The translations under genes were made by a program, and so were the position numbers. Source: Primula veris (lineage: Eukaryota > Streptophyta > Magnoliopsida > Ericales > Primulaceae). Taken from it: a stretch of 64,000 bases of DNA. The DNA lies in assembly GCA_963682055.1 (NCBI GenBank), contig OY821743.1, positions 13,861,566 to 13,925,565 on the forward strand. The letters are read 5' to 3'. Below, piece after piece: positions 45,035 through 55,165 of this stretch. How positions within the stretch are numbered: the stretch's first letter is position 1; every line of letters begins with the position of its first letter. The notes under the pieces are model-generated. The model was not told the DNA's origin and ran no database searches. It was given only the letters and a program-made list of their open reading frames with translations.

Positions 45035-47094
45035 TGATAATAAGGGTGTGAAGTCTTAATTTTTGTCTGAAATTTATAGTTTAAATTGAAAACAGAGAAC
45101 TGCAAATTGAATGAGTATAATAATAATAACATATGAATTGTAATAACAGTGTATGAAGTTAATGCGAAAATTGATAGAAAAAACACAGCGCTAAGAAAAG
45201 TGTCTCATTGGTGTATGAACCCTGAAAAGGAACATTTGGTAGGGTATGAACTAATTTAATATTTCACATACTAAATTCATAGAGTTCATATCTTAATTCA
45301 TAGAGTTCATACCATGATTTTAAAAGTTCATATCCTAATTATAAAACTTCATACCCTAATTTTAAAACTTCATACCCTAATTTCTAAAACTTCATACCCT
45401 AATTTTACAACTTCATACCCTAATTTTAAAACTTCATAACCTAATTTTACAACTTCATACCCTAATTAACTGCATGTGTAAACAAGCATATCCTACTAAC
45501 AACATATAAAAATACATGATTTGATATTTCTTTTGTGATGCCACTTCATCAATTTACTCTGGATGCCTTCTATACACTGAACTATAGGGAGACGTCTACA
45601 GTCCAAAACCCAAGAAATGAATGATTCAACGACATTAGACGTCATTTCTATTTATATCAAATATTATTTTTACAATTAAATTAGTTGTTATTAGCCAATT
45701 TCAGCGTTCATATCCTGATTGACAAAGTTGATACCCTAAAAAGCAGATGTCATACCCTAATTAGAAAAGTTTATAATGTATGATAATAAGGGTGTTAAGT
45801 CTTAATTTGTGTCTGGAATTTATAGTTTAAATTGAAAACAGATAACTACAAATTGAATGGGTATAATAATAATAGTGTATGAATTGTAATAACATGGTAT
45901 GAAGTTAATGCGAAAGTTGACATAAAAAACACAAAACTAAGCATATGTCTACTTGCAAGTCTGTTATTTAGTATCAATTCATTGATATGAACTTGTAAAA
46001 TCAAAATTGTTAATTGTTACAGATGAAAAAGTCGACAGACAAAACACAAACACTAACAAAGTGTCTCCTTGCAAGTTTTCTCGCTATGTCCTTGTTGATG
46101 GCATCGCGAACATGTGAATTTCCGATTCGTCTTCTTCTTGATTTTCTTCTCTTGAATCTCAACTTGTGGCATCTTTCGATTCTTGGTTGGTCTACCTGGT
46201 GGACGTTTTGTTGAAGGAGGCAAAACAGACAACATCCCAATAGGCTCGTATTGTTCTTTTAGAGATGATGGAACAGGATAGATGGCTTCTTCATATGCTT
46301 TTCGATACTCACTTGTGTAGAAATATGAATCAATGTAAAGATGTAAATCCAAATCTTGGGTTCTCATAAAACATGCTAGCGCATGATAACAAGGGAACTT
46401 ATCGATCTGCCAACGTCCACAACTGCAGAACCGAGTCTCAACATCAACAACAAAAGAGTAAGTGGAGCGCACTTCAATGCAAGTTATACTACATCTTGTT
46501 ATACCCCATGTTCTCACCTTATCAAAACGATCACAAATCATTTTACCAATCTCTTTACAAAGAACTGTTGTCCATTGATCTACAAAAGAGCCCATATAAT
46601 AACAATTCAGAAAATGGAATATGAATTTTATTAAATAGGATATGACCACTGTTAATTGGGGGTATGACATATCTTAATTGGGGTATGACATCTGTTAATT
46701 GGGGTATGAACTCTGAACACAACAAAAATTGGGGTATGAACTCTATGTTTTTATTGCTCACAAACTAATTTCATATTTCACATACTAATTTATAGAGTTC
46801 ATATCCTAGTTATAAAACTTCATACCATAATTATAAATTTTATACCCTAATTATAAAACTTCATACCATAATTAACTGTCATGTGTAAACAAGCATATAC
46901 TACTAACAGAAATCCTTATATGTAATTGTATACACAAAATGAAAAAACAAAAACAAAGTCAAAAGACGAAACCTACAGCTACATATAAATATACCTGATT
47001 TGAGCTTTCTTTCATGATGCCACTTCATCAATTTAGTTTGAATGCCTTCTATACACTGAATTAGCAGAGTTAATACCCTAAAAACATATGTCAT
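45035..47094 (-). repeat. Internal tandem duplication of the MULE transposase 3' part
   Basis: 45035-45208 matches 45782-45960 (ATAATAAGGGTGT onward), 45255-45500 matches 46762-46900, and 45520-45615 matches 46990-47060. The left copy lacks the 600-bp SWIM exon present in the right copy. Confidence 0.72.
46053..47094 (-). pseudogene. MULE transposase C-terminal exons (SWIM and CCHC zinc fingers)
   Basis: MULE transposases cut and join element ends; the SWIM finger is a standard C-terminal DNA-binding part. On the minus strand, an exon at about 47094-46993 encodes TKLMKWHHERKLKS and ends at a GT donor. After an intron, 46655-46053 encodes VETRFCSCGRWQIDKFPCYH (SWIM, C-X-C...C-X-H), then an RPPGRPTKNRK hook-like basic motif and CSRCHQQGHSEKTC (C-X2-C-X4-H-X4-C). 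The catalytic DDE domain upstream is missing. A second, more decayed copy of the WHH exon lies at 45615-45540. It is non-autonomous in its present form. Confidence 0.8.
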
Positions 47095-47914
47095 ATCCTA
47101 ATTAAAAAAGTCCATATACTTATTTTGTTGATTTCGTATCCTATTATAAGTTCACATCCTTATTTTTGTATATCGTTCCCTAATTACAAAAATTCATACC
47201 CTATCCATAAAAAACAGAGAATGACCTAGAAATAAAGGTATTAACCATAAAAAAAAAAGAGAATGACCTAGAATAATAAGGGTATGAACAATCTGAATCC
47301 AATTATATATAAAAAAAGCCTCAATTACGCTTCAACAAAAAAAAAACCTAATTAGTTATAGGTCGTTCAATTCAACGCAATTCCAGTCAACGAGTTAAAT
47401 AAATTCAATTGAAAAAGTGAAAATGAATGAAAAATGGGTTTGGAATTTCTACCTTATTGCTGCTATCTCTCTCTAAAAGTATAGCGTGACACTGGAATAA
47501 AAGTGATGATGATGATAGTGTTGTGCTTTCACAATGAAGGTGAGAAAGATAGAAACAGGGTTGAGAGAGAGGAGATAGATGGACTGCTTAAATTGGTTCT
47601 TTGGAAAAAAGAGAGAAACAGTTTAACGATAGAAGAGAGAGAAAGATAAAATAAAAAAAGCACACGTCAGCGGTAGGTATGTTTTTGATAGTTAAAGTTG
47701 TAAGGGTATGTTTTTGGTAATTTAGTTTCAAAAGTAGTATGTTTTGTTAATTTATCCTTTTTTTAAAGCAAATTGGATAGATTTCATTAACCAAAATTCA
47801 AGACCATTTAACTGAGAGAATTGGAAATTCTCCAACAAACCAAAAAAAAAAAAAAACTAAACAATAATAACTCTTCATTTCATTGACAGTGATACTCTCT
47901 TTCATGCTCTCGAT

Positions 47915-49022
47915 TGTAGTGTTACGATGAAGGAGAGACGAGGGATGACCTAATTCACCATTTACAGATAGAGTTAGAGAGAAGATGAAGCTGATGTTTA
48001 TGTTTTCTTTTACTTGTTATTGTATTGTAATATTATGTAAAGAATAATTGTGACCGTAGTATTAGTTTTATTGGTATTAATCTGTAGCGTAGGATCAAGT
48101 AGGGTTAAAGGAAAACGGTTCGTTCTGATGGTGCCATATGTCACTAGATCGACGGCTTAGATGATAGCAATTTAATAACTGCTATTAACCGCCCCTAATT
48201 TCAAATATTTATAATAGAGTATTTATATTCGTGTGTATAACATGTACACGAGATCTGAATAATAAATAAGTAAGAGCATCAACAATAGTTTTGTTAAATT
48301 TTAGTTGTTAAATATTGACAAATCATCAATTAATTATATGTTAAGTAACACATGTGTATGTTAACTTTAAGCCTCACATTAGTGTCTTATTTTAACGAAG
48401 TTATCTATTTCATTTCGAATTTAAATTTTAACTGATATACAACTTTTCTTTATTTTACACTCCAAAATTTTCACAACTTCTTTTTTACAATTATTGAACT
48501 CGTACAAAATTTGTATAGTATTGACTTCAGTAGTTTTTTATTTTGTTGTTGTCATTATTGACTTGGAAATTGAAACAAAAATTAATTTCTTTAAAAGTAA
48601 AAGCGAAAGGGCCAATAGATGTTGAATCACTGTATGTATATTGTTGTGAAGGAAAGGAATGGAAAATCAATAATTAAACGAATTTGGATGATACGTGAAG
48701 GATACAGAACGAAACATGAGCAGGAACTATGAAGTAATTGCGTAGGAGTAAAAAAAAGGACTGATATGATGGAGTACGGTTCATTGGGGGTTACGTTTAT
48801 TTTTTTGTCACATCATCAATTAAAAATATTGTTATTTTTAACAAATTTTTTAACCATAATAAAGATAACATATACTTTAATAAAACTAATGGAGACAAAA
48901 AAAATACATTATTACCTAACAATTTTAGTTAACAAGTTAGATAACACCACTATTGTAGATGCTCTAAATGTTTCTTTTACTTTTCGTTCCAAATCTGACT
49001 AGTTTCCTATCTAATTGCTATA
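47915..49022 (+). repeat. 5' LTR of gypsy element (carries a MITE)
   Basis: Without the 694-bp MITE and its duplication, the LTR is about 414 bp, matching the 401-bp right copy. Shared stretches include GGGATGACCTAATTCACCAT and CGCCCCTAATTTCAAATATT. The left end has an extra roughly 13-bp segment near 47924-47940, and the last bases GCTATA differ from CTACA on the right. Confidence 0.85.
48274..48964. mobile_element. PIF/Harbinger-type MITE (691 bp) in gypsy LTR
   Basis: The ends GAGCATCAACAATAG and CTATTGTAGATGCTC are inverted repeats with one mismatch. TAA flanks both sides (48271-48273, 48965-48967), the 3-bp duplication expected for Harbinger. The right LTR of the host element shows the unfilled site (ATAAATAACTAAGTGTTTC), directly proving insertion. 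No transposase; internal open frames are AT-rich shadows. Confidence 0.9.
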
Positions 49023-49025
49023 AAT

Positions 49026-49037
49026 TGGTATCAGAAC
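49026..49037 (+). promoter_or_regulatory. Gypsy primer binding site
   Basis: TGGTATCAGAAC lies four bases inside the left LTR, one base different from the usual tRNA-Met site. The gag ATG at 49049 follows only 11 bases later. Confidence 0.8.
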
Positions 49038-49048
49038 GGTAATGTTTC

Positions 49049-50020
49049 ATGGCTGAAAAATATGCGCAAGCATCACAACAACCACAAACAAGTTCGACAA
49101 CATTTACTGAATCAAATCAATCTTTAGAACAAACAGAAAACTTAATTCCTATGACTACTGATCATAAATCGATCAATTACAGACATTGATGGCTCAAATG
49201 AATATCCAATTACAACAGTTAAGCAAATCTCACGGGAGAAAATGGATTTCAAGCAACCAGGACAGCAAAATTTCATAAATTCAAACGCTAAAGGCCTTCA
49301 AAATGTGGACCTGATCAAAACTTTCTTAATATTATAAAAGTGATACTTGAGTTCCCCAAATTTTTAGGTGAAAAATGTATGGAATGGGTATACAAAGCCA
49401 ATCAATTCTTTAATTTATATCACACACCAGAAAATCAGAAAATAATGATTTCTAAATTTACACTTTGAAGATAAGGCTTTAATAAGAAAAGGCTGGTTTA
49501 ATCACTAACTGGGATGAATTTACAGATGAAGTAATTAGAAGATTTTCTAATAATTTCCATGAGAATTATTTAGATTCATTAATCAAACTGAAAAAAATGA
49601 ATTCTGTTAAAGAATATAAAGAGGAATTTGAGTTAATCTCTAACCGAATCAAATATCTAAATCATGAGGATCACAAATTAATTTACTTTATTAGTGGGTT
49701 TAAATATGAGATTGGATTAATGGTAAAAATGCAATTTACTAAAAGTATTGATACTGTTTATGCCATAGCCATTTATCAAGAACATAAAATAATGTTGGGA
49801 AGGGAAAATGCTTACAAACCTCATGTTGGTAATAATAAATTCAATCATAATTCTCAAACAACATACACTGAAGTGCAAAGTTCTGTATCTAATTCTAATT
49901 TACCACCCATTAAAAGGTTAACACCTAATGAATTAGAAGAAAGAAGGAAAAAAAAATCTTTTTTATAATTGTGATGAGAAATGGATGAGGGGTCATGTTT
50001 CCATTAAACCTAAAATATTT
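49049..50020 (+). pseudogene. Gypsy Gag, decayed
   Basis: It starts MAEKYAQASQQPQ and stops at 49188. Later pieces show the retrotransposon gag domain (KCMEWVYKANQFFNLYHTP near 49375, then MNSVKEYKEEFELISNRI at 49597). Near 49915-50030, LTPNELEERRKKK precedes what would be a CCHC-like zinc knuckle, now frameshifted. At least three disabling changes separate start from end. The family layout (short leader, ELEERR before the knuckle) fits chromoviruses. Confidence 0.78.
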
Positions 50021-50040
50021 TTGCTCCAAAATCAATATTT

Positions 50041-51960
50041 AAATACTGAGGAAGAATATGAAAATGATGAAGAGGAAGAAACTGAAACTGAAAATAATGA
50101 AAATCATTCTGAAATAACTTTACAAGCAATTACAGGGGCTACTAATTCTTCATCACTTAGGTTAGTTGGGAAAATTAATGGGCAAAAGATTGGTATTTTG
50201 GTGGATTCTGGTAGTACGCATAATTTTTTAGATACAAAGTGAGTTAATAAACTGAAATTACCAATAACTAAAACCAAACAATGAGTGTCAAAGTGGCTAA
50301 TGGGGAGAGTTTAATAAGTGAAGTTATGTGCAAAAATGTGAACTTAAAGATCCAAGATCACAAATTTACGACTGATTGCTTAATTTTACCTTTGATTGGT
50401 TATGATATGATTTTAGGAGTTCAGTGGATAAGTTCTGTAGGCCAAACAAATTGTAACATTAAAAATTTGACTATGTCATTTCTTAATAAATATGAACTAA
50501 TCAGTCTAAAGGGGATTAAAAATCAAGATGAAATTACAGAGTTGAATTTTTTAGAAGAAAAGATGATTAAAGAACATGGACTTATCTTTCAACTTTATTC
50601 ACTGGAATCACATGAAAATACTCAAACCACCATAGCAGATCCCTTGCTTAATGAATTTGAGGATGTATTTGTTGAACCAAAATCTTTACCACCAGAAAGA
50701 GGAATAGAGCATAAAATTCAATTACAAAGTGGTACAAACTCAATATATGTTAAACCATATATATAGATACCCTTATTTTTAAAAGTCTGAGATAGAAAAG
50801 ATAGTAAATGATTTGCTTAAAAATGGGTTTATAAGGCCATCTCAGTCACTTTTTTTATTTCCGGTAATTTTAGTCAAAAAAACTGATGGGTCATGGAGGA
50901 TGTGTATAGATTATAGAGATTTAAATTAAGTTACTATTAAGGATAAATTTCTAAATTCAATGGTAGATGAATTATTGGATGAATTAAATGGAGCAGTCAT
51001 TTTCTCTAAGTTAGATTTAAGATTTGGTTATCATCAAATTAGGATGAATAAAATGGAGATACCAAAAACAGTTTTTAGAACTTATGAGGATCAATACGAA
51101 TTTTTGATAATGGCATTTGGGCTAACTAATGCACCTGCTACATTCTAGAGTACATGAATGCTATGTTTAAACCTTATTCAATAAAGTTTGTGTTGGTGTT
51201 TTTTGATGATATTCTAATGTACATTAAATACAAAAGATAACATAACAACACTTAAAAATAACCCTGTAAATAATGGGAGAGAATCAATTTTATGCTAAAA
51301 AGTCAAAGTGTAAATTTAACCAAAAAGAAATTGATTACATTTGATCCTTCAAAAATTCGAAGTATGTTAAATTGGGCAACACCAAAAAATATTAAAGGTT
51401 TAAGAGGGTTTTTGGGTTTAATTGATTATTATATAAGATTTATAAAAAATTATAGGGGAATGAATAACAAGTGCACTGACTAATTTATTAAAAAAATATG
51501 CTTTTATTTGGTCAGATGATGCAGAAAATGCTTTTAATAATTTAAAAATTGTTGTCACTACTCCACCCTGTCCTAGCTTTACCATATTTTACCAAGAAAT
51601 TTGTTATTGAATGTGATGCATCTGGAAATGGAATTGGAGCAGTTCTACTGACCTATAGCATTCTACAGCAAGACTTTAGAAGGAAAAATGTTGAAATTTT
51701 CTACTTATGAAAAAGAGTTGTTTGCCTTGGTAGAGTCTATTCAAAAATAGAAGCCTTATATTTTTGGTAATGAATTTATAGTGCATACTGATCACCAAAG
51801 TTCAAAGTTTTTGATGGAACAAAAAATAGGCACTCCAGGTCAACAAAAATGGCTTTCAAAATTATTAGGGTATAATTTCAAAATTATTTATAAAAAGGTA
51901 TCCTAAATAAGGCGGCAGATGCTCTATCTAGTTTAGAAGAATGGATAAATTTAAATTGTT
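50041..51960 (+). pseudogene. Gypsy protease, RT and RNase H, decayed
   Basis: The protease at about 50188-50240 keeps VDSGSTHNFLD, the D-S-G active site used by gypsy proteases. RT begins near 50790, with GSWRMCIDYRDLN (50890), [15 protein letters not shown] (51000) and the polymerase motif VFFDDILMY (about 51193). RNase H follows with IECDASGNGIGAVL (51605) and TDHQ-like context at about 51790. Stops at 50242, 50764-50766, about 50928 and 51146-51148, plus indels, prevent a continuous product. Confidence 0.82.
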
Positions 51961-52049
51961 TAATTATCAAAAGCCCAATTTCTGATTTAAAAACTGAAAT
52001 TAAAGAGTGTTATTACAAAGATAAAAAAATAATTGAGATAAACCAAGAC

Positions 52050-53465
52050 ATTTCAAATGAAACTTTATCAGCTACATTTTACAAATGGATTAATGAACTA
52101 CTTTTTTATAAAGAAAGTCTGTACATACCTAATGACCATAGTTTAAAATTGAAAACAATGGAGATATTTTTACATTCTGATCCAACATCTGGTCATATTG
52201 CAATACAAAAAACCATTTCTCATGCATATAAGGAAGTTTTTTAGCCAGGAATGAAAAATGATTTCAAAAAGTTTATGAACTCTTGTGATATATGTCAAAG
52301 GTGCAAGTATGGGAAAATAAATTCTTATGGCCTTCTACAACCTCTACCTATGCCTAAAACCATTTGGTCAGAAATCAGCATGTACTTCATCAATGAGTTA
52401 CAAGTATCAAAGGCTTATAATTGCATCTGGATTGTAGTGGACAGGCTTACTAAATATGCACATTTTATACCACTCAAACACTCATTCACATCCTCTGATT
52501 TAGCAAACCATTTTTTAAAGGAGATATTTAGGTTGCATGGATTACCAAAAAAGATTGTATCAGACAGAAATGCCTTGTTTACAAGTGAATTTTGGAGGGA
52601 ATTATTCAAACTGTTGGAAACCAAATTACTTTTTAGCACAGCTTTTCACCCACATACTGATGACCCAACAGAAATTGTTAATAAATCTTTAGAAACCTAT
52701 TTGAGATGTTATACATCTGACTATCCTAAGAAGTGGTCAAAGTGGATTTATTTAGCTGAATATGAGTATAATTCTACCCTACATTCGACAACTAAAATGA
52801 GTCCATTCAAAGCACTATATGGATATGAAGGACCAAAAATAAACCAATACCTGATTTCCAAAGAAATTAAGCCTGAATTAAATGAGCTGTTGAGGGAGAA
52901 GGATGAAGTGTTGTCAAATTTAAAAGGGAATTATTTGAAAGCCCATAATAGAATGAAGCAAAATACAGACATGAAGAGGGTTGATAAAAGTTACAAAGAA
53001 GGAGATTGTGTGTACCTGAAATTGCAGCCTTATCGACATCAAAGTGTAGTGAAGCGAAGAAATCAAAAACTTGCTCCTAGGTTTTTTGGACCTTATAAAA
53101 TCACAGAAAAAATTGGGTCGGTAGCTTATCGATTCGATCTACCAGAGCATAGTAAGATACATCCTGTATTTCATATTTCACAATTAAAACTAGAAATTAA
53201 AGATACAGAAAAGTTTGTAGCTAAATTACCAATTTCAGATCTACATGGAAGACATAAGCCAATTCTAGTCAAGATATTAGCGATCCGACAAAAATCAAGG
53301 GGGAAAAGGACTTGGGATGAGGTGTTGATACAGTGGTGTGGGCAAATGGAAAAAGAAGTAACTGAAGAGAATTTTAAAAGGGTTTTGAATATTTACAGTG
53401 ATCTTGAGGGCAAGATCAAGCTCAAGAGGGAGGGAATTTGTAGTGATACACAAGGGATGACCTAA
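52050..53465 (+). pseudogene. Gypsy integrase with chromodomain-like tail
   Basis: Open from 52251 to 53465 (404 codons), after a stop at about 52242 (TAG) within an upstream H2C2 zinc-binding part. The core keeps D in WIVVDRLTK, D in VSDRNALF and E in TEIVNKSLE. GPYKITEKIGSVAYRFDLP and HPVFHISQLK form the GPY/F module. The last 70 residues (KILAIRQKSRGKRTWDEV, then LIQWCGQ) look like a degenerate chromodomain, which steers chromoviruses to heterochromatin. The frame runs 27 bases into the 3' LTR before stopping. It is the best-preserved domain of the element. Confidence 0.85.
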
Positions 53466-53839
53466 TTCACCATTTACAGATAGAGTTAGAAAGAAGATGA
53501 AGCTGATGTTTATGTTTTCTTTTATTTGTTATTGTATTGTAGTATTATGTAAAGAATAATTGTGACCATATGATTAGTTTTATCGGTATTAATCTGTAGC
53601 GTAGGATCAAGTAGGGTTTAAGGGAAACGGTTCGTTCTGATGGTGCCACATGTCACTAGATCGACGACTTAGATGTAGCAGTTTAATAACTGATATTAAC
53701 CGCCCCTAATTTCAAATATTTATATTAGAGTATTGATATTCGTGTGTGTAACAGGTAAATGACATCTGAATAATAAATAACTAAGTGTTTCTTTTACTTT
53801 TCGTTCCAAATCCGACTAGTTTCCTATCTGATTACTACA
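53439..53839 (+). repeat. 3' LTR of gypsy element (401 bp)
   Basis: It begins TGTAGTGATACAC after the purine tract AAGAGGGAGGGAATT and ends ATTACTACA. It preserves the pre-insertion state of the MITE target. Confidence 0.87.
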
Positions 53840-55165
53840 GAAACACTCCAACAAATAAAACATCAGATTAAACAATAATCATAAAAAATGAACACAGCCT
53901 AGAAACTGTTGGAACTACTATATTGTATCCATGGAAATGGCTTAATTTACTCAGATTACTTTGTGGTGGTGGTGTGGTGGTGCTAGTACCACCATGCCAT
54001 CTTGAGAATCAGCTTAGGCCCCATGGTTGAGTTATGGTGGAGCAATGGCGATAAATTAGTATAGATAATGAATAGATATGAAGGAATGACAATTGTTGTC
54101 TTTTCCCTATTGTGTGCATCGCAGTGACAACTACATGAATCGCAAACCAATATATTTTTGTCATTCATGATTACATAATCGTTGCAGTTGATGTGGACCA
54201 AACACTATTTATAAATGACAATGGTTGTAAGTAAATGTATAGTTGTATAGCATTGTTGTTGGGGTGTGCCATTTTGAGAAGGTTAAGCTTTTGTTTTTAT
54301 TCTTCTTATAAAAACAAAAGAAAAATTATCTCTGCCGACAAAATCTTGCCGACGAAACATTAATTTATCGGGAGAGAGTCATCTGAGCCGACAAACGAAG
54401 GAAGTTTGTCAGGAAAGAATTTGGCGCAAAATTGTGGCCACATAAGCCTCACCCGACAAAGCTGAGGACCTATCTATTTGACGCCTCATTCCTCTGCCGA
54501 TAAAATTTTCTTTTTGTCGGTTTATTCCCACCTCTTTGCTCCCCAACAGCCCCATACTTCTCTATCTATTCAATATTACTCTCCATCTCTCTATTTCTAT
54601 ATCTTCAATTACTTCTGTCAAAGGTTAGATTTCTGAATTACTTCTCTTAACCGTATAATTATTGGGTCCATTATATTAGATTTGTGATTCAGTTTTGCTG
54701 TTTTAGTTGGATCTAAGCCATTAGTTTGGATCTGAAGTTATTTATCTTCATATTGATTGTGTTTTATGAGTCCGTTAATTAATTTGAATATTAGGGTTTT
54801 TTAAATAGTTGTCAAATCGAATCTAGAGAAAAAGGGTTTTAATAACTCGATAGATAAATTGATTTGGGTATTAGGATTTTGGAGCTAATCTACATGATTG
54901 CTAAACTTTTTATAATTATGTTGTAAATATTATTAGGTACCAATATTTTCGATAATAATTTCAAAGAAGATATATTGCCGTAAGGTATTTTTTATAAATG
55001 CCTAAGGCCAGTTCACCATGATTGTCTGTGCAAAGACTACTTAGAAATCAATATATTATTAATTGGAATGTGTTTTGCTTATATATCTATGATAGAATGT
55101 GTTATGTCCGCTGCTTCGTTGACTACCAATCTACACCGCATATTACGAGAATTGAAGTTTTAGAA
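53840..55165. other. Unassigned region with CACTA-like sub-terminal words
   Basis: 54330-54530 holds GCCGACAAA, GCCGACGAAA, CCCGACAAAG and TTTGTCGG words in both orientations, resembling sub-terminal repeat regions of CACTA transposons. No terminus or transposase was seen. The remainder is AT-rich with no gene recognised. Confidence 0.38.

Larger units (their letters stand above)
43990..47220. repeat. Dispersed CATACCCTAATT-type motif array in the MULE
   Basis: More than twenty copies of ATACCCT (or reversed) occur, mostly as TTCATACCCTAATT or GTTGATACCCTAAAA, in non-coding parts. The clusters are 43990-44590, 45245-45470 (about 20-bp period), 45700-45770, 46630-46870 (reversed, GGGGTATGA) and 47060-47290. 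The same CATACCC core is in both terminal repeats. Confidence 0.82.
43457..47757. mobile_element. Mutator-like element (MULE) with 9-bp target duplication
   Basis: The inverted termini are GGGGCAATTAACAAAAACAT (left) and, reversed, GGATAAATTAACAAAACATA (right). Similarity extends about 85 bp inward. TTTTTTTAA lies directly outside both ends (43448-43456 and 47758-47766), a 9-bp duplication typical of Mutator. Inside are a minus-strand transposase remnant and a plus-strand ULP1-like fragment, as in Kaonashi-type MULEs that carry a captured ULP1 gene. The element is 4301 bp, decayed, with an internal tandem duplication. Confidence 0.87.
47915..53839 (+). mobile_element. Ty3/gypsy chromovirus, decayed, with MITE in left LTR
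   Basis: LTRs at 47915-49022 and 53439-53839 (TGTAG...CTACA) flank gag-pol with gypsy domain order: gag, protease, RT, RNase H, integrase and a chromodomain-like tail. There is a tRNA-Met-type primer site at 49026 and a polypurine tract at about 53423-53438. The flanks TCGAT and GAAAC do not match, so no target duplication is seen. Many stops and shifts make it non-autonomous. Confidence 0.88.

Noticed and set aside
48766..49002. 78-codon frame beginning MMEYGSLG
   Set aside because: It crosses the right end of the Harbinger MITE into the LTR; AT-rich chance frame.
47830..53885. Shared CTCCAACAAA and AAACAATAAT words flanking the gypsy element as a long target duplication
   Set aside because: Gypsy duplications are 5 bp; the words are AT-rich, differently spaced and not adjacent to the LTR ends.
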